From Ananas comosus (Eukaryota; Streptophyta; Magnoliopsida; Poales; Bromeliaceae), in assembly GCF_001540865.1 (NCBI RefSeq), contig NC_033630.1, positions 7,618,089-7,682,088 on the forward strand: DNA of 64,000 bases, read 5' to 3'. Position 1 is the stretch's first letter. Each line of letters begins with the position of its first letter. Below the pieces are notes generated by a model that made no database searches, was not told the origin of the DNA, and saw nothing but the letters and a program-made list of their open reading frames with translations. Of the stretch, positions 21,379 to 34,190 are shown piece after piece. Made by a program: the position numbers and the translations under genes.

Positions 21379-23845
21379 ATTATAAAGAACTGTCTAAGCC
21401 TTTTTCTTTCAGAAATTTTTTATAGGCATATTCTATTAGGTTGCAAAATATTCCGCTCCAAAAGTTAAAGTGCTGCTAGCTCTAACTACATTCTACAAAA
21501 AAATTGATTCATTTGCAATTAGGCCAAGCTCACTCACACCATGCAGAAAAACTAATTTACTTAATATTTGCGGCACATGTTTGCCTAAATAGATGTAATC
21601 TGTAAAATCCTTTTTACTTGATGTAATCAGTAAGATCCTTTTTACTTGGCTTCTTATTAAGAATCGTGAATCTGTATTCTAGAAGGTTATTGATGAAATT
21701 TAGTTCGTTGCCTATTGCAATGTCGGTGCGCAATATAGAATGTCTGCTGTTGGATTTATTTAGTTGGCATTCTCCGATATAACTTGGTTACTACATGTGA
21801 TGCAGAATGCATCAGGAAAGTTCGGATTTCCATCAGCCATCATGCATTTGGCTCAGTTTAGCTTAGCAATATGTTAATTCAGCATATTGAATTTAGTATT
21901 TGGGGGGATCATTTGCTGTTCCTGTTCAGTTTCTTCACTTTCCTTGCTTTTGAATGTAATCAAAATTCAGTTTCTTCACTTTCCTTCACTTTCCTTGCTG
22001 TTCAGTTTCGGGGGGATCATTTGCTCTTGAATGTAATCAAAATTTATCTTTCCTATTCTTATGCTATGATGACCTTCCCCTTGAATGTCAGATGGTTGCG
22101 ATGATCGAGAGAGATACGGACCTTCTTGGTTGGTGATGGGTGTACTTTGGATGGCCTATTCTTTAGGCAACTAGTTGCTCTTATTTGTATTCGGAATACT
22201 ATTGATGTGCATGTGGGTTCTTATGTAGTTAGCAATTAATGCCTAGGGAGTCTGAGCAAAGTTTTTTGTTTTTCCTATGTTCTTCGTGTAATTCGAATTG
22301 CCTAGCTAAATTCTAAATTCCCATGCTATATAGCCTTCTTCTTGAATGTCAAATGGTTGCAGTAATTAAGGAAGGCCCGACTTTCTTGGGTGGTCATGGG
22401 TGGATGGGTGTACTTTGGACGGCTTGCTCTATAGGCAGCCAGTTGTTCTTATTTGTACTTGGAATACTTTCGGTGTCCATGTGGTTCTCATGCAGTAATG
22501 CTACTAGCCAAGCCGGCCTCGGCGCCAAACTAATAATGTTTTATGACTAGGAGACTGTGAGCAAGGTATATTTATTTTTCTCATGGATTTTGATTGTCTA
22601 GCTGAATTCTAATTATCTAACTGAATTCTGGTTTATCTTATTCCTCATGGAATTCTGAATGCCTAGCTGAATCTTAATTACCTAGCTGAATTCTAATTTA
22701 TCTAGCTAAATTCTGGTGTGTGAAATCAATAAAAACTCCTTTTGTATGCCTTCTCTGAATTGCTTAGCTGAAATTCCGAAAATGTCTAGCAGTATTCTGA
22801 AATCGGAATTCATAATTCTAAATTGTATCGATTAACCCAAACATTTTTAGATTTGCCAATCTTTGCTTTGGTCAACTGGTGATTTTTCTATGCATACCAG
22901 TTTTTGCCGGAATCTAACTGGTCCATCCATTTTTTTAGGGCCTTCTTTGCATACTTGAGAACTTTGGCAATTTTTTTTTATAATGTAATGCAATTATGGC
23001 AATTTGTGTTGCTGTTTATTGTTTCTAACCTGCACCACAGTTCTATCGGCTCCTTTAATGTTGCCTTAGAACAAGTAGAAGTTTGGATGGCCTACTATAG
23101 GCAACCACTTCCTATTGTTCTTATCAATGGTGGCTATTGGTTATGTACTTATTTGTGGGGGACTGCAGCTATGTGTCTCCGGCTATGGTTCTGGTTGCGC
23201 ATTAGTCATTCTCAGTAATCCGCTGCTCCAAATACTATGTATTTATGACAAGCATTGCCAATCCAACTTTCTTATTGCAGATTTTAGGTGTAATCATATT
23301 GAGATCATTGCAAAATGATTTTGGAAATCATATCGAGATCATCTCAAGATTAGGCATGGTGTTCCTTCGTCTATAAAATCGACCTGGGATAAAACAGCTT
23401 GAAAAATTTTTTGATAAGAACTATGGCCAAAATACCCTAAATTTTATCTGGGAGGTACAGGGCTTCTTTATTTTCTTTTCACATTATTTTGAATCTCTCC
23501 TTACTTTGTAATCATCCTTTATATGTACTTAGTTTTTATAGTTTTGTATGTTATTTAGTAATAAGTTTTTCCTGTGATCTACTTTGTTCTTCATTAAATT
23601 ATCTTGATTATTCTTGGGTTCATGTGATTCTAGTTATCAAACAGTTTGTATAAAAAACTCATCAAATAGTTTGCTTATTTTGATTAGAAGAGAAATATTG
23701 TTTTATTTGTTATTTTGATTGCCCCGCGACCTCGCCCGCCCCTCGGCCGGAGGAGGGGGAGAGGAAAAGGGGGGGAGAGAGAGAGAGAGCCGGAGGGGGG
23801 GGGAGGGAGAGAGAGATCCGGGGGGAGGGGGGGTTGTGATCGTGT

Positions 23846-24057
23846 CAGCGGCAGCAGCTGCCTGCTGCAGCTGCTCTGCAATCAGCAGCAATAGCTGCGT
23901 GCGCAGTAGCAGCAGAACCTTGCTGCTGCTGCTGCTGCTCTGCTTTCACCAGCAGCTTGCTGCTGCAGCTGCTCTGCAAGCAACAACAGCAGCAGTAGCT
24001 TGCTGCTGCTACTGCTGCTGCTGCTACTGCTGCTGCTACTCTGCTTTCAGCAGCAGT
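23846..24057. repeat. Interrupted CAG/CTG triplet tract
   Basis: About 210 bp dominated by CAG and CTG trinucleotides in alternating orientation, preceded by GC-rich GGGGAGAGAGA sequence (23740-23830) and followed by a (GA)n run. Frames on both strands are open but low-complexity (Ala, Ser, Cys, Leu runs) and have no other support as genes. Confidence 0.85.
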
Positions 24058-25768
24058 ATATAGAGAGAGAGAGAGAGGAAAATAAAAGAAAAGGAAAGGA
24101 AGAGGAAAAAAAAGAAAGACAGAAAGATAATAAAATGAAAACATACTTAAGATTTTGCAATAATTTGTAAATATTGATTGAAAAGGGGGGTGAATGTTGG
24201 TTTTTTTTGTTCTTTTTTTTTTGTCTGTGTGTTGACCTTATGTATTAGCCTTTGGCTTAAGTTGGTTTGACCTTGCTCTTGATTTTCTCATAAACTGATA
24301 CATCTTTCTCTACTTAAAAAAATTATCAAAAAAATAAAAGTAGCTTTTTAAGTTGGGTCTTCTTTAATTCTTGATTTTGTTTCTAGCATATCAAATTGAG
24401 CTTGGAGTCTCATTTTCTCACTCTTCTATCTATCACTCCTGACTATGTTAATTAGTACTTTGTATACATTATTTGTTATAACTAATCTGATTGTTGTGCC
24501 TTTTCCCAAACATTTTTATGATCTGTTAGTGACAATCTGATATTAAGGGACTCCAAATGCAGAAAAAAAAAAATGAAGAGACCCGGCTTGGAAATTGAAT
24601 TTCAGTTTTCCGATTTTTCTTTTCTAAACACTCCATTTAGTAAGATTCCTACTTGCAAAAAAGGAAAACATAAAATACAGCTTCGTAGCCACAGCCATCT
24701 TTCTATTTTTTTTGCATTAATTGGGCATGTTTAGTTTGTACTTTATGGAACGACTGATTTGTTCATTTCCATACTCATTCATGTATATTGTTTGGTGTGA
24801 CTTTCGCAAACTTATTTAATGTAGAGCTTTCATTTTTCTTGCAAGCCTTCATTTTATACTACTTAATATTCTACTTGCATAGTTCTAGCATGTGACTAAA
24901 GCAAACTTCCTTCCACAAATAATCTTTTGAGCATGTATATTCTCATTTCTGGTTTACAAATTTTTTTTTTTACACAATTCGTTTGGGTGTAAGTACCTAA
25001 AAAAGGTCGCATATCTTTCCTTTCTTCATTCTGAGGTGCTTCAAGCAAACCAAGCTGAAGATTTGCTTGAGTTCCTTTACATAAAATGGATGGGAAAGAG
25101 ATAAGAATGGAGTTAGTGGAATTCCACTAAGTTGCCTATTTGTAACTTAACCAAACAGAAAGTGGTATTTGTAGTTTAGTCATCCATAGATGGAATTTCC
25201 TACACTGCATTCGATAAGCAAAACCAGTATTCTACATTTCTATAGTCATTCATGTATATTGTTTGGTTTGGCTTCCATGTGCTGATTTAGTATAGAACTT
25301 TCCACTTCTTTTTCAAGCATTCGTTTTATAATACAAATTTTCGAGTTTTGGGTTATTGCATTATCTGGAAGCTTTGCAAATGAGCTAATATCCATTTAAA
25401 TGCTATGCCATGTTTTCCCGTTGTCAACAGCAAGATTTGATACTGTTCATTTTCTTTAAAACCTCTGATCCTTGATTGAATCTTTAGATGATAGTGACGA
25501 ACTAATAATAACTTGGCACATTTGCTTTTTGAGGGGTTGTAAAGAGAAGGTTTGGTGTAGCACCTTGGAAAATTGCTCTTATTTGGGCTAAAATTTTTTT
25601 CGATATACATGTCAGTTGGGAGTCAATCGTCGTACTAAGTGGCTAGGTTTTGGCGCCAATCTAATCATGTTCGATGATCGGGGGAGTCTAAGCAAAATAT
25701 ATTATATTTATTTTCGCTGCTCGGTTTTTGTTACATTGCTATATATAATACTTTTTGTTCTAATTTCT

Positions 25769-28700
25769 TGTCACGCCCCGGAGTCCCTTTCAGTTTAAAA
25801 GATAGCGGAAAAGCGGCTATTTTTTTTTTTTTTTTTTATATATATCTGACCCCAGAGTATGCCAGATCCGCCACAAATATAGGAGATCCACTGTTCACAC
25901 GAACAAAGTCTCCCCTGTATTTGCACGGCATCGCACAAGTACAAGAGTACAACCAGGATACAACCACAACTAGATGAGTATAAAGATAACTATACATTCA
26001 TACATTCACCATTCACATCACAATTTTACATTCAATGTTTAAACAGAAATCCAAAAAAAATCCTTTTAAAAACTGTTTCCTACACGGAAACCTTTATTCT
26101 TTAGAAACGCTACCACGAGGGGTAGAAAACCTTTTAGTTTACCAAATCCAGAAATTCTTTTATTAAAATCATGAAAATTCACATTTTCAAATGTAAATAA
26201 ATACTGAACCATACAAGCTATCTATGCTATATCAACAGAATAGTAAGGGTAGAAACTAAACCGAACAACCTGGGTCGGAAGATCTATCGACCGCTACGTA
26301 CGTATCTCGCGTCTCGTCCCAATACACATCGCCTGCGATACCTGAAAAATGGTGGGGGAGGTGAGAACATGTAAACATGTCTCCCCTCCCAGTGGGTACC
26401 GCAAGCAAAAAGGCGAGGATACTCACCGGATCAGGAAGAGCTATACAACAACACGGGTCAGTGGAAATACAGTAGGAACAATAGTAAACGAAAGAGATGT
26501 ATAAGGTAATGAGCAGATATACTAAATACAGTAGCAATAAACTGACAGAAAGTAAGAACTAAACTGAACAACGGCTACCGCTACTGTAACTGGAACCGAA
26601 AGCATACATGAATATCTACTATAGTAGCATGACAACTATAAAGTAAGAACTGTAAATATGCATGCACGACTGCTACTATAGACATATGCGTCAACTGACG
26701 ATAACCTCAAAAGTACCCAATCTCGCTGCCCTATTGGTTCGAAGACCTCAGGCCCATGCCACACTGCTCAACCTGTACCTGACCCTCGCAATGAAGCCCC
26801 TGGGTCAGAAGCATATACCCTCGCAATAAAGCCCTGGGCTCACGGGTTGGCAATCCAACCACTTTTCCGGAAAAGAACACCCTCTTGCGGTGGATCAGAC
26901 CGCTGGTGTTCGTGAAATGCGTACCTGTAGTGGCGATCAATATAGTATGCTCAAAGATCTTCCATCGGCAACTAGCCGACAATCCAACCCCTCAGGGCAC
27001 ACCGACCGTATAGGCCATCAGTAACTAGTCGGCTACGTATGTCAAGATAGAACTGCAGCAACTCGACCGAATAGGTCATAAGTATAGGATATGAAACTCG
27101 ACCAATCATGTCACAAGTATAGGATATGAGCTCGACCAATCATGTCACAGATATAGGATATGAACTCGACCAATCATGTCACAGATATCATATGCTGATG
27201 AAATCTACTCTACTCCTACACAAGATACTAAACATGGAAACAACCGAGTAGAGTAAATATGGAAATAATATGGGTGCAAGGCTCAATATGTATATGCACA
27301 CAGATAGTAGTAAGAGGGCAAGGGTAAGAAACCATCACGAACGTGCACCACTGTACCGACGTCGGATCGAAGTACCACCTGTACAACTGTCGCGTCTGTC
27401 TCCTGACTGCAAAAGAACGTCAACCGGACCTAAGGAGGGTCCACTGGGTTAGCGTCTAACCCACAACTAAGAAACCCTAAAAGTATAACCCCATAAATAA
27501 ACCCACAAGAATCGGTTTCCCAAACCGATCGTCGTAATACGCCGGAAATCCCGTAATCGCACCGAGACTCTGCCGGGACCCACGGACTATCCCGGAAGGC
27601 ACCGACTCGTACCACGAGTCACCCGCTGCCCCTAAATACAAATTTACGTGTGACTTGGCAGCAGAGACCTTAACTCACTCCAAAACGATTATCGTCGGAT
27701 AATCGTTCCGATCCGGGTTCCCGGAAGTGTCTATTTCGACACCGGAACCCACCGTCGCTCACCCGTCATTTCTGAACTCTCGAAATGATGTGAGTGACCA
27801 GCCAACAAGGCTCGGCGACTACACAATAGCTCACGAAGCATCGTCGGAATAATTCCGAACCAAAACCGCGTTCCGTCGGTGCATTTTGCCGACAAACGCA
27901 CCGGAAATACATTTCCGATCTTTGCAAAGGTCTGGGGCCTTGGACAATCAGTCCAGAGGTCACCCACAGCTCATTCATGCTGCCAACAATAGCCACGACG
28001 AACAAAGTTGCATAAAAGCCCTTCCGAATACCCGAAATCACATTATTTTATGTGTTTTCGGCGCTTTTATGGTCCGTCTACACAAACTAGGAGTCATTCA
28101 GCCAAACCGAGACACCTACTGATAGGTCTCGGCGTGCCGGAGGCCGTGCTCACCTTTCGGAGCAATTCCGGCCACTGTGGGGAGCGCACGAGCGACGCGA
28201 AATTTAGTAAACTGCGCGCAGTCGGGGAAAATCGCGCCAAACAGGCCGATACGACATCTGCTGATCCAAAGTAAGGTGAGCACTGTGATCAGAACTGACC
28301 AACGATCACCGTGCTCACCTCCGGAGGCATCGAAACAGCCTCGGATCTCCGGATAAGCGTGCGCAAACCCAAAACAGCAGCCAAAAAGGCTCGACCTGGT
28401 CGACACCGCCGAAACAGAGGAACGGAGTCTCCCCGACAGAAACTAAGGTGAGCACGATGATCAGAAATTTTCTACGATCATCGTGCCCCCTTCCGCAGAG
28501 ATCGAGAAGCCCTAGAAAGCACAAAACGGCAACCCACTCCCTAAAAACCCTATTTCGGGCTTGGCGGGAGCAAGCTTGCTCCGGCCGGCTTCCGGCGACA
28601 CGGCGGCGCATGCGGGGGCCAGGGATGGGTGCGGGAGAGGTGAGGAATACGGTGCTCACCTCAAGTGGCGGCTGCGGAGGAGAGAACCAAGCCCGCACAA

Positions 28701-29329
28701 GATCCGGCTCGGGTTCCGAGGGCAGTTGCGGCCACGGCGGCGTCCGGGGCGCTCAGGGACGACGGCGGCAGGTCCCCAGAGGCCGGAGGAGTACCTCGGG
28801 TGCGGCCCCGAGCGGCGGCGACGCAAGGAAGGAATTACGAGCTCGGCTCGGACTGAGTTTGCCCAGGGAACCCGCCAGGCGGCTGCAGCGCGGCGGCGGC
28901 GCTCAGGACGGCTCGGGGAGGCAGAGACCGACAACCCAAGGTCAGAGGGGGGTGCCACGGGGTGGCCCAAGGTGGTGGCGACGCGGGGAAGAGGTCGCAG
29001 ACCTGCCTCAGCCCGGGCTCGGTCTGGAAGGCAGCAGGCGGTTGGTGCGGCCGCGGTGGTGCTCCGGGCGACTCGGGGCGGCGGCGGTCGACTACCGAAG
29101 GTCGAGGAGGTGCCTCAGGGTTGGCTCGGGGCGACGGCGACGCAAGTGGGAGGCCGCACACAAGCCTCATCCCGAGCTCGGCTGGGGTGGCCGCAGGCTG
29201 CAGAACCAGCAGCGGCGGCGTAGGTAACGGTGGCAAGCTCTAGCGACCAGCCGGGGGAAGCTCCGATGGGGTCAGGACGACGCTGGGGCAGAGCCTGGAG
29301 GCAACACAGTCTCGGGCCTCCTCTCAACC

Positions 29330-29361
<32 letters not shown>

Positions 29362-30200
29362 TGGAGGAGAAAAAAAGTGATGCGGCGGCGGCCGACCGGC
29401 CGGACTTGGTCAGCGGCGACCAGAAGGCACGCGGCTAGGGCAGGGGAGCAGGGTGAAGGTGGCTGGGGGCGCAGGGGGAACTAGGGTTAGGGTTTCCAAG
29501 CAAACACCTAACATCAACATATATATGTAAGTGTATTTTTGCGGAAAAGTCCTCCAAGACTCAACAATTTAATCCTAGTCCCTCACAGCACGAGTAAAAC
29601 GCGCGAATACCCCTCCACGTGCGATTTCATGCGAAACGGTACATAAAATGTCGCGACTTTTGCGAAAATACCGTTTTGCCAACACCGACCTCTCCTCGAT
29701 CAACGTGCAATCTCCGTAGATCCGTCTGTCCGATTTGCGAACAGATCGCACCAGTACGATCAGCACCTCGGAGACAACAAGGCTGCTATTTCGTTTCACC
29801 TCAAACGGTCGCGGATTCACGACGAAATCCGCTCTTTCTCTAATAGGCCAAATATGACGCACAATTACATATAAAACATGTATTTTCTGATTTTCTCGAA
29901 ATCTGTGCGTCAAACTCAAAATCCGTCAGTGCCATTAGTTCCAGAATAACTGAACCGGTCGAAACGAGCTATTGGATCGCTATGAACGGAGTCCAATACG
30001 CGCCAGAAGCCATCTTCTCCTATTAACTTCTCCGGAAAACCGGAGTTACTATTCACTTAAGTGATTAGTATTTATCACGTAACTTCTCCGTTCTTGCTCA
30101 TTTTCTTCTGAAACTTGACGAGTGTTTATATAATTAGATTACACACATAAACATCATCAACAGAGAGTTTAGTAGCACTGTAAAAATCTCAGTCCTTACA
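25769..30200 (-). mobile_element. 4.4-kb Gypsy LTR, probably solo, minus strand
   Basis: On the minus strand it begins TGTAAGGACTGAG and ends CCGGGGCGTGACA, with TTTCT on both sides (25764-25768 and 30201-30205), as expected for a solo LTR with a 5-bp target duplication. No gag or pol frame is inside. It shares many blocks with the LTR at 46879-50323: GTGAGAACATGTAAACATGT, CAGTGGGTACCGCAAGC and GGAGCAAGCTTGCTC. A GC-rich part (28550-29230) has open frames on both strands that are composition artefacts. One doubt: sequence just outside the right end (about 30206-30240) resembles the internal stretch usually preceding such an LTR, so a truncated 3' LTR is possible. Confidence 0.8.
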
Positions 30201-30205
30201 TTTCT

Positions 30206-32476
30206 AAAGTCAGGAGTTTCGTCGTATTCCTTATTCTAGATTCAACTTAACTAAAGCAAACTTCCTTCCACATTATATTATATACTTTCTAGATGTAATG
30301 GAAGTTATTGCATGAGTTATTGCACAAATAATTGAATATTGCATTCACTTTACAGAATAAGTTTGGTTTTTATTTTGGTTCTTCTCTTCTTCTTTTTTTC
30401 CCTGCTTAATTTGCGAGTATCCTGCTACAAAAAAGAACCTCAAATTTCACTTAATATTAGAATTTATGCTTACTTAATTTCAGCTGGTATTTAATTGGGT
30501 AGTTACTTCATGTTTAAATAGTTCCAATCAATTTAGGTAGAAAAAACATATTTATAGTTTAGTTCCCTATAAAATTTCCTCTTAATGTATGGATCTTGCA
30601 AAATGGAGCTTTCTTTTGCAATATTATCCGAGCCTTTCTCCCTGATTTGTTGTACATAGTTAAGCTTTTTTGAGTAGTGATGGTTTCTACATGGAATAGA
30701 GAAAGTACTGATTTGAGGTAGATTTATTTTCATGTAGTTTTTAAAATATTTTATATGTGTAGATTTCACTGCTGCTGTAGAAATTCAAAAACAATGATAA
30801 ATGAATTGTCCACCTTCCTATTCACGTGGTAAAATTCCTTATTTTATGACTTGCTATCGGACTCTTAAATACCAACCTCTACATAAGATTAATGCTGAAT
30901 CATAGTTCTATCGAAGCTTGCAAATTTGGCCATTTTATATATGCGTAACCTATTGAAGCTTCAATATTATAATATGCAGCTAACCCTGAAGTATTTTCTT
31001 CATTTGAAAGCGTCGATGATAGTCAATACAAGTTATTCTCCTTACTGTGGTGTTCTATGAGAATTATCTTTTCCTGCATATTTTTCTATAAAAATTATCC
31101 CTTCCTACGTTCTTGCAAGTATTATGCAAATATATAATTGATTTTATTAAAAAAACTGCACAGGTGAAATTGCTCTATTTTTCCTTTACTTGCATTTAGG
31201 TATTAACTGCCTAATTATTATATTTGTTAAATGTTAATTTGTTAATTTATTCTAATAATGCACAACTAAATTTTTAACAAAAAGTATATTATACAGGTGT
31301 AATTTTTATTAACCATTTAATTGTTTAATTGGTGATATTTAATAAAGTATTCTTTTAATGTTTGGGAATATAAATTTTTTAATTACATGTATGCCTTAAG
31401 TTTAGCCAAGTAATTAACCACAGTATTATCAATATTAACATACCTTTTTCTAAATTAGTCACCAAATACACACAAATATTTTTTATAGTTGTTTAATGCA
31501 AATACTTATGATTTTCACATAATACAAATTATGCCTTTCAGTTGCTCAGCCCTTCAAGGAAGCTTTTGTATTTATCGAATTCTCTTTTTTTCTATTGCTT
31601 TCCATAACTATTTGCTATAAAGAAAAAGATTTCACGATTATGTTAGGAGGATATTTTAAAGATAATAGAATTATTTAGTCTTGAAAAGCAACAGTTTAGT
31701 TGCTATATAGATAATTTTAAGTTATAGTTTTCTAATTCTGTTTTCTAGATACACCCGACGCATGGATTTTACTAAGTATGAATATATAAAATTTGTTCAA
31801 GCATATGGCATGTGTGCTGCAACACATTGGAGTTTGGCCTTAGGACGTAGCTTACCTATTAGATTTGTTAGGCTTCATCCCGATATGGTGTGGTCCACTA
31901 TATTATTGAACATATTTGACATATTTGTGATTAGTAAAATCTGTGCTCCTGTTGTATTTAGAAAACTCGGATTGGTTAATTATAAGTTAGATTTAGCTGT
32001 ATGTTAGCTGAATAGTTGCTTTTCAACACTAAATAATTCTAGTATCTTCGCAAATTTATTGTGGTGTGCCTGTGTTACCTCTATTCTGGCAGCAAGTGTT
32101 AGTTGGAAGGAACAAATTTGGGCATTCAATTTACAACTGAGATTTTCTTAGATAAGAAAGATAGATGTATATTCTTCACTGTGTGTACAGTGAAAGTATT
32201 TGCATAAAACACTTATTAAAAAATGTTCGTCTGTGCTTGATGCTTTATTTATAAAAAACTATACTTTCCTTTACAACGTTATGCTAAAAAAAAATTAGAT
32301 AGTTATGTTGTAATATACCTATGCTGGTTAAACCTTCATATTTTAATAATAATTCAAATGCAATAAGCAAATGTGTTAATTTACAAATATTAATCAACAG
32401 AATCATTGTGTATTATTTGTTGCAAGCGTTTCCTTTCTCTAAGAAGCTTATCTCTCTTCTTTTTAGGACTTGGTAG
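30206..32476. other. AT-rich interval, no supported gene
   Basis: AT-rich sequence between an LTR and the CACTA element. It shares short segments with 24890-24930 (ACTAAAGCAAACTTCCTTCC), so it probably continues the same repeat environment as the left flank. One short ORF is listed separately. Confidence 0.45.
31762..32007 (+). CDS. Short hypothetical ORF, 81 aa
   Basis: ATG-initiated frame preceded by a T-rich stretch and TTCTAG that could act as a splice acceptor. The predicted protein is hydrophobic in its second half, with Cys residues, and matches no family I know. It may be an exon of a decayed element rather than a gene. Confidence 0.2.
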   Translation: MDFTKYEYIKFVQAYGMCAATHWSLALGRSLPIRFVRLHPDMVWSTILLNIFDIFVISKICAPVVFRKLGLVNYKLDLAVC

Positions 32477-33837
32477 CACTACAAGAAAACATATTATTGG
32501 TGGCAAAAATAATGTGGCGATAAATTTTATCGCCACTATATAGTTACTTTTTGTGGCGATAAAAAAAAATTGCCACCGATTAGTTAACCAAAGTGGCAAT
32601 GCTACTTTTGCCACTAAATAATTATTTTATCGCCACTATTTGGTTATATACGGTGGCAATAAAAAGAATGGCCATCGATTAACTAACTTAAAGTGGCGAT
32701 ACTACTTTCGCCACTAAATAATTATTTTATCGCCACTAAATTATTATTTATGATGGCGATAAAAAATATTGCCACTAATTAATTGACTTAAAATGGCAAT
32801 ATTACTTTCGCCACTAAATGATTATTTTATCGTCATTATTTTGTTATTGATAGTGGTGATAAAAAAATTTTGCCACCAATTAATTAACTTTAAGTGGCGA
32901 TAAAAAAATTTTGCCACCAATTAATTAACTTTAAGTGGCAATACTACTTTCGCCACTAAATGACTAATTTTTACCACTATTTGGTTAGCAATAGTGATGA
33001 TAAAAAAAATTGACGCATATTATTAATAAAATTACAATAAAAATAGAATATTTAAAGCGTTATATCAAAATAATGTATAGTGAAGGTAAAAAACTGTAGT
33101 TGTTAAAAATTGAGGGTGAAAATGTACAGAGACACCTTCAACTTCAGATCATTTTGAAATTGCTCTATGAATTTTAATTTTATTTTGATTTACACCTCTG
33201 AACTTTTTTTGATTATTTTATTTTAGTTAATTTAGTTAAATTTTTAAATTCAAGAGCTTTATTAATTAGTGTTTACCTATTAATTATTTTCATTTATTTT
33301 TTTAAAATTAATTAAATTTAACTTAAATAAATAAATTAATTAATTAATTACAAATTATTAATTAAATTAATTTTTAATTTTAAATTTTAAAAATTAACTT
33401 ATTAAAATTAAAAATTAAAATTAAATGATAGTGAACTTATAAAATTACAACAAATTTTTATTACAGATTTAGCATTACTTTCTTAAAATTTTTTATTTAA
33501 ACTAAAACTTAATTCAAAATTTTTTGATTCAAATTAAAACTCAACCCAAAAGAAAATGCTTGATCCCAACTAAAGCCCAGACCCAAAAAAAATAAAAAAA
33601 AGAGTACGATCAAAACCAAGCTCCGATTTGTGATCGCTTATATATGTAATTCTCTGTTTTTTATGTTTATTAGGCTTCGACCCCAACATAGAGAGAGTGA
33701 TCGCTTGGATTGGGGTTTCGAATACGTACAGTTGGATTTGAAATCAAAACTAAAGCTCTTTCCCTCCTCGAAGACACTGCCCTATAAAAGGACATCCCAT
33801 CGCCCCCGTTCCCGCGATCTCCTCTTCTCTCTGTCTC

Positions 33838-33919
33838 CGTCTCTCTCTCTCTCTCTGTCTCTCTCCCCTTTGAGCTCTCGCGATGGAGCACTCGAAGGCC
33901 ATCGCCCCCATTCCCGCGA

Positions 33920-33956
<37 letters not shown>
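33838..33956. repeat. (CT)n microsatellites in the captured promoter
   Basis: Two CT-rich runs separated by a duplicated segment containing CTCTCGCGATGGAGCACTCG; a third pure run lies at 34147-34187. Slippage or unequal exchange between them likely made the duplicated 5' end. Confidence 0.7.
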
Positions 33957-33960
<4 letters not shown>

Positions 33961-33977
33961 CCCTTTGAGCTCTCGCG

Positions 33978-34144
33978 ATGGAGCACTCGAAGGCGATCCT
34001 CGTGGCTCCCGCCCCCTCTGAAACCCTAGCCGCTTCCCGAGGCGAATCCCTCCTCTCAGCTCTCCTTTACGGTACAATCCCTCCCACGAAACCCTTGATT
34101 CTTAGATCGTGCTCTTCTTCGATCACGATCGCGATCGTGATCAC

Positions 34145-34190
<46 letters not shown>

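Larger units (their letters stand above)
19024..25763. repeat. Gene-free interval with dispersed hairpin-bearing units
   Basis: No coding region is supported across 6.7 kb. Diverged copies of a unit of roughly 280 bp recur at about 20290-20640, 20740-21020, 22050-22290, 22320-22590, 23040-23230 and 25560-25720, with a partial copy before the interval at 15340-15490. Shared blocks in order are CCTATGCTATGATGA, a TTGAATGTCA-GATGGTTGCA block, TTTGGATGGCCT...TAGGCAACCAGT, GGCGCCAAT...GATGATG and GTCTGAGCAAA. Related fragments with GCTAGGCAAC occur near 19420 and 19650. The unit matches no repeat family I can name. Confidence 0.65.

Noticed and set aside
28448..29243. Overlapping 90-259 codon frames in the GC-rich part of the 25.8-30.2 kb LTR
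   Set aside because: Open on both strands in a GC-rich segment of a non-coding LTR, with no conserved motif; the related LTR at 49.2-49.7 kb does not conserve the same reading frame.
33750..34077. Arg/Glu repeat frames on the minus strand over the CT runs
   Set aside because: Products of (GA)n microsatellites only.
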